Source: Bradyrhizobium sp. CCGB12
Lineage (GTDB): Bacteria > Pseudomonadota > Alphaproteobacteria > Rhizobiales > Xanthobacteraceae
DNA length: 64,000 bases
Assembly (NCBI RefSeq): GCF_024199845.1
Contig: NZ_JANADO010000001.1
Span: forward strand, 5,146,001 to 5,210,000
Reading direction: 5' to 3'
Under the pieces are notes generated by a model. The model worked only from the letters and a program-made list of their open reading frames with translations. It did no database searches and was not told where the DNA came from. This document shows, in pieces, positions 34,799 to 43,405 of this stretch (position 1 is the first letter of the stretch; each line of letters begins with the position of its first letter). The translations under genes were made by a program, and so were the position numbers.

Positions 34799-37700
34799 AT
34801 GCGTGTTTGCGTTGCTCGTCGGGCCCTATTGGGCACGACGTCGGTTGCCTTGATCTGCTTGCACGGGATCGCGGCAGCCCAGCAGGCCGCCCCGCCCTCG
34901 ACCGACAGTCCGTCCGGGTCGCCCGCAACCCAGTCCCAGCCGCCCGCGACGCCGGATGCATCGAACGCGCGGCCATCCGCAGCTCCCGCGCCAGTCCCCA
35001 CGACGTCCGATTCCCCATCCCCCGCCGCTGCGACGCAGCCATCAGCGCCCGCGCCATCATCGCCGGCACAGGCCAACAGTCCGGCGGAAATCGAAATTCC
35101 CCAGGTGACGGTCGAGGGCCGGCAGCCCAGGGCGACGCGCCGCACCACCCGCAACGAGCCGACGGGCCGACCCACCACGTCGCGCGCCGCACCGGCGCCA
35201 GTCGCGCCATCCGCGGTCACATCCGCCACCCCGCCCTTCGCACCGTCAGCGCTGACCGGCGACCAGATTCAGGCAAGCACCAGCACGAGCTTCGGAAATC
35301 TGTTCTTCACCGCCCCCGGGGCAACCTCGGCCGGCCTGTCGACCCAGTCATCACGCCCTGTTCTCCGCGGCCTGTCTGACGCCAAGGTCCGAATCCAGGA
35401 AAACGGCATCGGCAGTGTCGACGTCTCCGACATCGCGCAGGATCATGGCGTGCCGCTTGATCCGCTGGCGCTGCAGAAAACCGAGGTGTTTCGCGGACCG
35501 GGCGCGCTGCGCTTCGGCACGCAGGCGGTCGGCGGCATCGTCGACGTCACCAACAACCGGATTCCGACCGCCGCGCCGGTCGGCGGAATGGCCGCGGAGC
35601 TGCGGTCGGCCGTCACCTCGGTCGACAACGGTTGGGAGAGCGGCCTGCTGCTGGATGCCGGCGCCGGTAACGTGGCCGTGCACGCCGACGTCTATGGCCG
35701 CGGTGGCCAGGACTATCGAATCCCGAGCTACCCGTATCTCGTGCCGCCCAGCCCGGCGCCCGCTTTCAACGGGCGGCAGCCGAACTCGGCGATGCAGAGC
35801 GCGGGCGCGGCGATCGGCGGCTCCTATCTGTTCGACGGCGGCTATGTCGGCCTGTCGATCTCCCGCTTCACCAGCGATTATCACGTCCCCGGCATCGCGT
35901 CGGCCGAGAGCCAACAGCACAACGATCTCGAGCAGACCAAGATCATGAGCAAGGGCGAATACCGCCCCGATGCCGTCGCGTTCGCCGCCGTACGCTACTG
36001 GCTCGGCTACTCCGACTATCGGCACGACGAGGTCGACGTCAACCAGACCGCTTTCGGGACTTTCCAGACCATCGGCGCGACGTTCAAGAACCGCGCGACC
36101 GAAGGCAAGGTCGAGGTGGAGAGCCAGCCGGTGGTGACGCCGCTCGGCGCGCTGACCAGCATCGTCGGCGTGCAGGGCGCCTACCAGCGCCTCGACACGC
36201 TCGGCCAGGCCATCCTGCTCCCGGCGCAGACCACGACCGCCGCCGGATATTTCTTCGAGGAAATGAGACACACCGATACGCTGCGAACCCAGTTCGCCGG
36301 GCGTATCGAATCCGTCGACGTCGCCGGCACCTCATTCGGATTCCCGTCGAACAATCTGCCGCCGCCGGCCCTGCCGACGAGCTCGGCGTCCCGCTCCGAC
36401 TTCCTGCCGACCAGCCTCAGCGTCGGCGTGATCAAGGATCTTCCGTCGTATCTTCAGGCGAGCTTGACCTTGCAGCGCATCCAGCGTGCGCCGCGCGCGC
36501 TCGAACTGTTCGCGAGCGGTCCGGACGATTCGGAGAAGACCTTCAAGATCGGCAATCCCGACCTGACGCTCGAGACCGCCAACACCGCGGAAATCGGCCT
36601 GAAGCGGACCCGCGGCGAGGTCAGGTTCGATGCGAACCTGTACTACACCCGCTACGACAAGTTCATCTTCGGCCAGTCGACCGGCAATTTCTGCGGCGCG
36701 ACGTTTGCGACCTGCGCCGCGGGCGGCACCGGCGACTACATCCAGGTCGCCTACTCCCAGCGCGACGCGATCTTCCGCGGCGGCGAATTGTCCTGGCAAT
36801 GGGATGTCTCCCCCCTCTCCGGCGGCATCTTCGGACTGGAAGGCCAGTTCGACATGGTGCGCGCCACCTTCACCGACGGCACCAACGTGCCGCGCATTCC
36901 GCCGATGCGGCTCGGTGGCGGCGTCTATTGGCGCAGCGACGAATGGTACGCGCGGCTGAACCTGCTGCACGCCTTCAGGCAGAACGATTTTGCACAATTC
37001 GACACGCCAACCGACGGCTACAACCTGCTCAAGTTCCAGCTCGAGCACCGGCAGCGCTGGAAGGATTCGCCCTGGGGCGCGGTGGAAGTGGCGACCGGGC
37101 TGATCGGCGACAATCTGCTCAACGCCGACATCCGCAACTCCGTGCAGTTCCACAAGGACGAGATCCTGCAGCCGGGCCGCACCGTCAAGCTGTTCCTCAA
37201 TGTCAAATACGGCGCCGACGCGCCGGCGAACACGAGAATTGGCGCCGCACGCGCGCAGGACACGCCATCGATCTTCCGCAAGGCGCCCCCGACCGCCTCA
37301 TGGGACTGGAGTGGCTTCTACGCCGGCGGCAACGCCGGATATTCATGGGGCGCCGCCAAGACCTATGCGGGCTTCATCGACAATGCGAGCCAGATCCCGC
37401 TCGACGGCGACCGCCCGAGTGCCGGGCTCGACCATGCGGGGCTCGGCGTTCAGGCCGGTTACAACTGGACGATGGGACGGATGGTGGCGGGCATCGAAGG
37501 CGATTTCGTCTACGCGGGCCAGCGCGGCCAGTCGTCGACCACGTGCCCGACAGCGGCCTGCAACGCGGCGCTGCTTCCGCTTGATGCCCCGATGACGGCC
37601 AACATGAACTATCGGCTCGACTGGATGGCCTCATTGCGCGGCCGCGTCGGCGTTGCGGTCACGCCCAACAGCCTCGCCTACGTCACGGCCGGCGTGCCGT

Positions 37701-38005
37701 TCGGGACCGTGAGCTCGTCCGGAACGGTGTCGGGCTTCACCACCACCGGTGCTGCGACGACGACGCCCTTCAATGTCGACACGTTCCGCTTCGGCTGGGC
37801 AGTCGGCGCGGGACTGGAAAGCCGGCTGTTCGGCAACTGGACCGGACGGATCGAGTATCTGCACGCCGATCTCGGCTCATTCCGTGCCGCGCCGAACATG
37901 GCCGCCGGGATGGCGACGTCATTCGATTCCGACGCGCAGGTCAGAACCGATGCGATCCGCCTCGGCGTAAACTATAAGTTCGGCGCCGCGATCGCCGGAG
38001 AGTAA
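34799..38005 (+). CDS. TonB-dependent receptor fused to a second small outer-membrane barrel
   Basis: A 1068-residue outer-membrane protein. Signal peptide about 1-28; Pro/Ala/Ser-rich linker about 30-150 with a TonB-box-like IEIPQVTVEG (about 98-107). The plug (about 150-260) holds RPVLRGLSDAKVRIQENG, DHGVPLDPLALQKTEV and FRGPGALRFGTQAVGG, closest in my reading to ZnuD-type divalent-metal receptors. The 22-strand barrel runs to about 815. Residues 835-1068 then form another complete barrel of the Omp25/RopB type (WDWSGFYAGGNAGYSWG, GIEGDFVYAG, GRIEYLHADLG, RLGVNYKFG). Both parts are in one frame with no stop. GGAGG precedes the ATG by 7 bp. mntR is divergent, and tonB-exbD-exbB face it. Metal import is inferred. 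Confidence 0.9.
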   Translation: MRVCVARRALLGTTSVALICLHGIAAAQQAAPPSTDSPSGSPATQSQPPATPDASNARPSAAPAPVPTTSDSPSPAAATQPSAPAPSSPAQANSPAEIEIPQVTVEGRQPRATRRTTRNEPTGRPTTSRAAPAPVAPSAVTSATPPFAPSALTGDQIQASTSTSFGNLFFTAPGATSAGLSTQSSRPVLRGLSDAKVRIQENGIGSVDVSDIAQDHGVPLDPLALQKTEVFRGPGALRFGTQAVGGIVDVTNNRIPTAAPVGGMAAELRSAVTSVDNGWESGLLLDAGAGNVAVHADVYGRGGQDYRIPSYPYLVPPSPAPAFNGRQPNSAMQSAGAAIGGSYLFDGGYVGLSISRFTSDYHVPGIASAESQQHNDLEQTKIMSKGEYRPDAVAFAAVRYWLGYSDYRHDEVDVNQTAFGTFQTIGATFKNRATEGKVEVESQPVVTPLGALTSIVGVQGAYQRLDTLGQAILLPAQTTTAAGYFFEEMRHTDTLRTQFAGRIESVDVAGTSFGFPSNNLPPPALPTSSASRSDFLPTSLSVGVIKDLPSYLQASLTLQRIQRAPRALELFASGPDDSEKTFKIGNPDLTLETANTAEIGLKRTRGEVRFDANLYYTRYDKFIFGQSTGNFCGATFATCAAGGTGDYIQVAYSQRDAIFRGGELSWQWDVSPLSGGIFGLEGQFDMVRATFTDGTNVPRIPPMRLGGGVYWRSDEWYARLNLLHAFRQNDFAQFDTPTDGYNLLKFQLEHRQRWKDSPWGAVEVATGLIGDNLLNADIRNSVQFHKDEILQPGRTVKLFLNVKYGADAPANTRIGAARAQDTPSIFRKAPPTASWDWSGFYAGGNAGYSWGAAKTYAGFIDNASQIPLDGDRPSAGLDHAGLGVQAGYNWTMGRMVAGIEGDFVYAGQRGQSSTTCPTAACNAALLPLDAPMTANMNYRLDWMASLRGRVGVAVTPNSLAYVTAGVPFGTVSSSGTVSGFTTTGAATTTPFNVDTFRFGWAVGAGLESRLFGNWTGRIEYLHADLGSFRAAPNMAAGMATSFDSDAQVRTDAIRLGVNYKFGAAIAGE

Positions 38006-38092
38006 AGCGGGATCAGGTTCGATTGGACCTGCGCCCCATCTCTGCTGCCGTTCAAAATTCACCCCGGTCCAAGGATGCGCGAAACGCCGTCC

Positions 38093-38848
38093 TTACTTGA
38101 CGGTAAACCGGATCGGCAGCCTGACCGCCACGACGTCGCCCGCAAAAGTGTCGGGCGGCGCAGGAAACGGCTGCGCGCGCTTCAGCAGCGCGATGGCTTC
38201 GCCGTCGAGCGCATCGGAGCCTGAACTCTGGGTGACGCGCGCATCGCCGACGATGCCGTTGCGGTCCAGCGTGAATCGAACCTGGGTGATCCCTTGCTCG
38301 CGCCGTGATCGCGCGGCTTCCGGATAGCGCTTGTTGCGTTCGACCAGGGCCAGTATCTGCGAACGCCAGGTCGCAACGGCCTGCGAATTCTTCTGATCGG
38401 GCTGTCCCTGTGTCGGTGCGGCCGCCACGGGAGCGATGCGTTCCGACACCGCCGCCGGTGGCGCTGACGTCGCCGACGCGGCTTGTTGCTCCGCCATGGC
38501 GTCGGGCTGCACGTTCTTTTGCACATCGACGACGGCGTCCGGGTTGGCGGCCTGCGGAAGCTCCGGTGTATCGTTGGGTTGTGCGACCTCAGGCTTCGCC
38601 TCGGGGCGCGCCTCGGACATCACCTGCTCCGGCCCGGGCGGAATGTCGGTCGGCGTGGTCGATGGCGCGGCGGGCAACGGCGCAAGGTCGACCACCACGG
38701 CGCCCGTCGGCTCGGCCGGCTCGAGATCGTCGGGCCGCTGCCACGTCGCGAGCGAAGCAGCAAGTGCACTGTACATGGTCAGGACGGCGAGGCTGCTGTA
38801 CGTCCAGCGCTTCAGATCCGACGCATCTTCGGCGGCGAGACGCTTCAT
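38093..38848 (-). CDS. tonB: TonB energy-transducing protein
   Basis: A 251-residue inner-membrane-anchored protein. A single N-terminal helix (about residues 17-34) is followed by a Pro/Ala/Glu-rich periplasmic spacer (about 40-160) and a TonB C-terminal domain. That domain contains YPEAARSRREQGITQVRFTLDRNG, VTQSSGSDALDGEAI and a final LPIRFTVK strand. It links ExbBD to outer-membrane receptors. Its start overlaps the exbD stop by 4 bp (ATGA). It converges on the fused receptor gene, so it is probably dedicated to that receptor. Confidence 0.93.
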   Translation of the reverse strand: MKRLAAEDASDLKRWTYSSLAVLTMYSALAASLATWQRPDDLEPAEPTGAVVVDLAPLPAAPSTTPTDIPPGPEQVMSEARPEAKPEVAQPNDTPELPQAANPDAVVDVQKNVQPDAMAEQQAASATSAPPAAVSERIAPVAAAPTQGQPDQKNSQAVATWRSQILALVERNKRYPEAARSRREQGITQVRFTLDRNGIVGDARVTQSSGSDALDGEAIALLKRAQPFPAPPDTFAGDVVAVRLPIRFTVK

Positions 38849-39270
38849 GGTTCGGACGTCTGCTCCAGTCCGACCAGCGCCACCTTCAGATAGCCGGCCG
38901 CCCGCAGGCCGTTCATGACACGCATGATCTCGCCGTAGGGAACCATCTTGTCGCCGCGAAGAAAGATCCGAGCGTCCTTCTGGCCGTTGGTGGCGACATC
39001 GAGCGCACCGGCCAGCGCGGCACGGCTCACGGTCTCGTCTCCGACCGACAAGGTGAGGTCCGGCCTGACCGTGAGATAGACCGGCTTGTCCGGACGTGGA
39101 TGCGGCTGAGCATTCGACGCCGGCAGGTCGACGGCGATATCGACGGTCGCAAGCGGGGCGGCAACCATGAAGATGATGAGAAGCACGAGGATGACATCGA
39201 TGAACGGCGTCACGTTGATGTCATTGACCTCGGCGAGATCGCCGCCGGCCTGGTTGAGATTGATCGCCAT
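38845..39270 (-). CDS. exbD: Biopolymer transport protein ExbD
   Basis: A 141-residue protein. There is a short cytoplasmic N-terminus, then one helix carrying the essential Asp in NVTPFIDVILVLLIIFMVAAP, and a periplasmic domain ending with MRVMNGLRAAGYLKVALVGLE. With ExbB it uses the proton gradient to drive TonB. The start at 39270 was chosen by homology; the frame extends upstream into exbB in non-homologous Arg/Ser-rich sequence. It lies 4 bp after exbB and overlaps tonB by 4 bp. Confidence 0.93.
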   Translation of the reverse strand: MAINLNQAGGDLAEVNDINVTPFIDVILVLLIIFMVAAPLATVDIAVDLPASNAQPHPRPDKPVYLTVRPDLTLSVGDETVSRAALAGALDVATNGQKDARIFLRGDKMVPYGEIMRVMNGLRAAGYLKVALVGLEQTSEP

Positions 39271-39274
39271 CAAC

Positions 39275-40132
39275 TTACTCTGCCGCTGCGAGCCGTAGTC
39301 GCTTGGGCGCGATCGTACCGCCATCGAGATCCCGGCCCGCAAGGCGCGCGATTTCCGACGAGCTCTCGCCGAGTAGCGCGCGATACGCACCGATCTGGCG
39401 CGCAAACAGGTTGTAGATGACCACCGCCGGAATGGCGGCGACAAGCCCGAGCGCGGTCGCCAGCAGCGCCTCTGCGATGCCGGGCGCAACGACCGCGAGG
39501 TTGGTGGTCTGGGATTTCGAGATGCCGATGAAGCTGTTCATGATGCCCCAGACCGTACCGAACAGGCCCACAAAGGGACCGGTTGCTCCGATGGTCGCCA
39601 GCACGCCCGTGCCGAACGCGATGCGCCGGCTTGCAGCCGCCTCGATCTGCTGCAGGCGGGAAGCGATCCTCGTCTTGATGCCTTCCCTGTCCATCCGATC
39701 GGTGCTCAGATCAAGTTCGGCGACAGTCCCCTCGAGCAACCGTGCCACGGCTCCCTCGCGGACGGCCTGCACCGCCTCGTCCAAGCTCCGCGCTGCCGCC
39801 AGTTCGCGGAGGGCCCGCCGTACATTGCGGCGCGCAGTGAACAGTTCAACCGTCTTGGACAGGCAGACCGTGCAGGTGACCAACGTGGCGAAGGCAAGCC
39901 CGACCATGACGGCCTTCACGATGATGTCGGCCTGGATGAACATGCCCCAGGGGCTGAGATCGCGAGGGAGTGTCGCGGCAGCTACCACCGTGCTTTCGGA
40001 ACCCTGTTGCGCGAGCGCAGGCCCCATCACTCCGATGAGGCAGAACATGACGGCTGCCGGGACGCAGAGGACGACATATACCGCCCGATCGGTCGACCCG
40101 AAGCGACGGCGCGGAGGTGTACGAATCTGCAT
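39275..40132 (-). CDS. exbB: Biopolymer transport protein ExbB
   Basis: A 285-residue inner-membrane protein of the MotA/TolQ/ExbB family. A signal-like hydrophobic N-terminus (about 18-42) and three main helices are visible. These include [18 protein letters not shown] and the conserved pair [20 protein letters not shown] and [20 protein letters not shown]. It is the first gene of an exbB-exbD-tonB operon. A palindrome of the type found before the receptor gene lies 48-63 bp upstream of its start, pointing to shared metal control. Confidence 0.94.
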   Translation of the reverse strand: MQIRTPPRRRFGSTDRAVYVVLCVPAAVMFCLIGVMGPALAQQGSESTVVAAATLPRDLSPWGMFIQADIIVKAVMVGLAFATLVTCTVCLSKTVELFTARRNVRRALRELAAARSLDEAVQAVREGAVARLLEGTVAELDLSTDRMDREGIKTRIASRLQQIEAAASRRIAFGTGVLATIGATGPFVGLFGTVWGIMNSFIGISKSQTTNLAVVAPGIAEALLATALGLVAAIPAVVIYNLFARQIGAYRALLGESSSEIARLAGRDLDGGTIAPKRLRLAAAE

Positions 40133-40179
40133 TCGAATTCAGCCTTTCAGCAGTTCATGTAAGTGCCTTAACTCCAATC

Positions 40180-40195
40180 TGTAGCATCACCTACG
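40180..40195. promoter_or_regulatory. Metal-regulator-type operator upstream of exbB
   Basis: TGTAGC-ATCA-CCTACG differs at two bases in the right arm from the perfect TGTAGC-N4-GCTACA at 34746-34761. Position 48-63 bp upstream of the exbB start fits an operator over the promoter. The rest of the 40133-40534 gap holds no convincing gene. Confidence 0.55.
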
Positions 40196-40534
40196 TCTTG
40201 CTGCAAATGCTAGAATGCGACCGAGGAACACGCCCTGGCGACCGCATGGTTGGCGAGCTTGCCGTCCCTGAAATCGGCGAACCGCCAGCGGCGGTCGCGG
40301 CGTACCTCTTCGAGTCCTTCACCATGAACTGAATGTTCTCGGCAGCCCCGGCGACGAAAGACCCGAAACCGTGACGCCACTGCCAGTATGCGGGGTTTAC
40401 AGATTCGCACGAATTCGACCGCCAACCGGCGCGCGATGCCGCGGACGTTACCAGTCTTGCAGGCGTGGCCGATTGCGGAGGCGTGGACCGAGGCTCACTT
40501 AACTCCCCATCGTAGGTCCATCGGAGAAACTACC

Positions 40535-40768
40535 ATGCGATCGGGTCTGGTTTTGAGCCTTTTGATTATCCTGTGTGCACCCGTAAGCGCCGCGCCGGCA
40601 GCCAAGGTCCATCGGCATCATGCAACTGCTCATTCTCGTGTTTTGACGCCTGGGACCGCTGCGGCCTGGGCCTATTCACCGGCACCACCGAAGCGCCATC
40701 AACCGACCCCGCACTATGATGACCAACCAGAACCAGGTCATAATCCGTTCGCGGGATGGGGTGGTTAG
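40535..40768 (+). CDS. Small exported His/Pro-rich protein
   Basis: A 77-residue protein. Residues 1-20 form a signal peptide (LVLSLLIILCAPVSAAP). The mature part is rich in His and Pro (VHRHHATAHS, PKRHQPTPHYDDQPEPGHNP). GGAG lies about 8 bp before the ATG. The His-rich sequence could bind metal in the periplasm, which would fit the neighbouring metal-uptake genes, but no family is recognised. The following 213 bp hold no gene. Confidence 0.5.
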   Translation: MRSGLVLSLLIILCAPVSAAPAAKVHRHHATAHSRVLTPGTAAAWAYSPAPPKRHQPTPHYDDQPEPGHNPFAGWGG

Positions 40769-40981
40769 CACCCGGCCTCACCGCCGCGTCGCCGCTGCCG
40801 GGCGCCAGCCGCGATATTTCGGGTGCTCCTTGCCAATCGGGAGCGCAACGGGCGTGCCGTTTTCCGCGGCGTGATAGAGGGCCGGCCCCGACCTGTTTCG
40901 CGCAGCCGGCCGCCTGAGGGGCTTTGACCCTGCCAGAGGCGCCCTCCGGCCTAGCCAAGATGCTCGCTAGGTCGACCGAGA

Positions 40982-41497
40982 TCACTTTTTGCTAAAGTGG
41001 ATGATCCCGTCCCATTCAGCCGGAGGCGGTTCCAGCAGAAAGCCGACAACGCGGTCGAGGTAGATTCCGACCAGGACATCGTCCGGACGCTCACGGGCGA
41101 AGGCTTCGAAGGCGTCGAAGGCGCGCATCCAGTTGCGGCTGGCGTATGCTTCGTAGGCGCCGTTCCAATCGCGAACGAGCTGCGTCATCGCGGGAGTGAC
41201 GCGAAACTCCTCCTCTCCATCGAGGGCACCGAGGAGCTCGAAGAGGTCGAAAGATTTTCCGGTACCCTTTGGCTGGATCCTGTCGACGCGACGAAACAGG
41301 AACGCGTCCGAACAGGCCTCGGCGACTTGCCCGCTCGCAAGAATTTCCGTGCCATAGTATTTGTTCAGCCCTTCGATCCGGGAGGCCTGGTTCACGGTAT
41401 CGCCGATGGCGGTATAATCGATCCGATCGGACGACCCGACGTTTCCGACCACAGCTTCGCCGACGTGAAGTCCGAACCGCGTTCTCCATGGCGCAAG
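40982..41497 (-). pseudogene. Class III adenylate/guanylate cyclase, 3' fragment
   Basis: The frame reads APWRTRFGLHVGEAVVGNVG then DRIDYTAIGDTVNQASRIEG, which is the second half of a class III cyclase catalytic domain. It runs on to a normal-looking C-terminus. The first half, with its metal-binding aspartates, is missing. Homology stops at about 41497, where integrase-like sequence begins on the same strand. It is therefore a truncated gene without catalytic capacity, left by recombination or deletion. Confidence 0.8.
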
Positions 41498-41957
41498 CGA
41501 TGAAAACCTTCCTTCGCGTGGCGATTGATCGCCGCCCTTAGGTCTTCAAAGTCGCGCCTCGCACCGCCATCGCTACCACGCGATCTCGCATACGCGCGGC
41601 AGTTTGATCCGTTGACCTCGGAAAGCATTTTCCCGCCCCACCATTTGACAAGCCGCACCATCCGCTCATCAAATTTGGCTTTGTTCGCCTGGCGCGCGCG
41701 ACAATCGTCATCATTGATTGAGAGTGCATCAGCGACATCGACGGACTCGATATCTCTTACACGGCGTGCAGGGCTGTATTTCTCGGCGGTATATGCCGCT
41801 AAGAACTCTTGCGCTTTTGTATCTTCGCCAACAACGCAGCCTGTGGCGATATGCTTGCCGCCATCGATGACGATCCAGGTGCCTTTGGCAATGATTCTCC
41901 GACCCTTTCGGCGATCATTTCTCCACCATAGCCGGGGCCTCGACTTTTACTCGGCAT
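41498..41957 (-). pseudogene. Phage-type tyrosine integrase, 5' fragment, frameshifted
   Basis: From an ATG at 41957 the reading frames give MPSKSRGP, then after a shift RKGTWIVIDGGKHIATG-like sequence (IIAKGTWIVIDGGKHIATGC), AAYTAEKYSPARRVRDIESV, and KMLSEVNGSNCRAYARSRG with DLRAAINRHAKEGFH. This is the N-terminal half of an integrase common in Bradyrhizobium islands and phages. The catalytic half (R, H, R, Y residues) is absent, replaced by the cyclase fragment. At least two frameshifts are needed. The small HTH gene at its 5' end is the usual partner. Confidence 0.75.
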
Positions 41958-42106
41958 AATTCTCTCATCTCTGCGAGAGCACTAGGGGACGTGAACAGCT
42001 TATTGGCGATTTTCTCTACTCGAAGACGCCCTCTTCTGGCTTCCCGAAGCAAACCATTCTTGGTCATTCCACCTTCAGGAAAACACAAGCGGGCGGCATC
42101 CGCCAA
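41915..42106 (-). CDS. Small HTH protein partnering the integrase remnant
   Basis: A 63-residue basic protein: MADAARLCFPEGGMTKNGL, then REARRGRLRVEKIANKLF and SALAEMRELCRVK. The middle fits an excisionase-like winged or helix-turn-helix DNA-binding fold. Proteins of this kind are found immediately before integrase genes in rhizobial islands. Its end overlaps the integrase remnant's start by 43 bp. It is intact but probably has no working partner here. Confidence 0.55.
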   Translation of the reverse strand: MADAARLCFPEGGMTKNGLLREARRGRLRVEKIANKLFTSPSALAEMRELCRVKVEAPAMVEK

Positions 42107-42579
42107 TCGGAGTGGGCAGTCAGGTGCCAGATTGTCGTTTGCAGCTTCGCTGAGAATAATGAAGCGATCTTAGATTACGTATTGATGCCGTCTAAGCGCC
42201 GAAAAGCCGTCAGGTCCCAAATAGGGAGTGCGCCCATTTGACCGGTGAGTGAACCCCTGCACAGGTCAAACTGAGAACTTGAGGAGAGAAGTTCATTGGC
42301 GGGACATGGCCCAAGGGCCACACCGCGGAGGCGGCTGGCCCGCTTCGATTGCTCTTGATCAGTTTGGAACCACCGCTAACGCCCAGTGCCGCGTGCGTCA
42401 TAGTAACGATTATGGCTGAAGGTTACGCGGAGCCAGCCGTGATCTGCGCCTCGACAATTCCCCAACCTCGCATTTGTATCGAAAGGGCTGAGGGGGGACC
42501 CCGCATGAGGAGCGAAGAAGGTCGATAAGGGGTAACTCTCCGCCGAGCATCTTTATGATCGAAAGCAGTCGTCGGTTTG
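42107..42579. other. Intergenic region without a convincing gene
   Basis: This 473-bp gap lies between the integrase debris and the polysaccharide locus. A 63-codon frame on the minus strand (42210-42401) lacks a recognisable domain. It may be further mobile-element debris, but I cannot show terminal repeats. Confidence 0.4.
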
Positions 42580-43274
42580 CTAGCCCGCTTCATTCGATAA
42601 ATATGCCGCGTACGCTAGCTTGATGCCTTCCTCTAGCGAGGTCCTTGCACGCCAACCTAACTTGGCAATCCGATTTGCATCGAGCAGCTTACGCGGCGCT
42701 CCGTCGGGTCGCGATCTCGCCGGGATAGCCGATGGTGTCCGCGATCAGGCGGGCGAGCTCAGCGATGGTGACTTCCTCGCCGGTGCCAATGTTTACGAGC
42801 TCGGAGCTCGAGTACGTTTTGATCAGGCGCATGCAAGCATCCGCCATGTTGTCAATGTATAGAAACTCCCGCTTCGGCGCACCCGTCCCCCAAACCACCA
42901 CGCGGGTTGCGTCGGAGTTTGGCCTCGTGAAAGCGCCGTATTAAGCCGGCCATCACGTGGCTGTACTCAGGATGGTAGTTGTCACCGGGGCCATAGAGAT
43001 TGGTCGGCATTACGCTGATCAAATCAGAGCCGTACTGGCTTCGATAAGCCTCCACCATCTTGAGACCGGCGATCTTAGCTATTGCATAGGGCTCGTTGGT
43101 CGGTTCAAGCGCGTCGGTCAGTGCCGCTTAGTCGCGTAAATCGAGTTTCTTTCGCTCGATCGTCAATAATCGGACGTCTTGCATCAGTCGGCGGACAAGC
43201 GCGCTGCCGACCATTCCTCGATGGCCAGCGACAAAAACACTCTTTCCCCTCAACTCGAACGGTACGTCCCCCAT
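42580..43274 (-). pseudogene. GDP-L-fucose synthase, degraded
   Basis: From the ATG at 43274 the product begins with a Rossmann start, KSVFVAGHRGMVGSALVRRL. An in-frame stop follows LDLRD. Homology resumes with [16 protein letters not shown] and [19 protein letters not shown], and then in other frames [36 protein letters not shown] and LEEGIKLAYAAYL to a stop at 42580. About 75 residues including the SSCIYP active-site region are deleted, and at least two frameshifts exist. The gene is dead, so GDP-fucose is not made by it. Confidence 0.88.
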
Positions 43275-43405
43275 TGGCGTTCCCTCATCGATTTCTATCA
43301 GATTATCGTGGATACAACAGATCAGCGATCCAACGCGGTCCGCTAGGCCCGCTTCTCGCGGCGGGCCACCAAGAATCTCCAGCTAGCTAACTCACCGGCC
43401 AATGA

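Noticed and set aside
42210..42401. 63-codon frame as an insertion-sequence gene
   Set aside because: No transposase motif, terminal repeats or target duplication could be seen.
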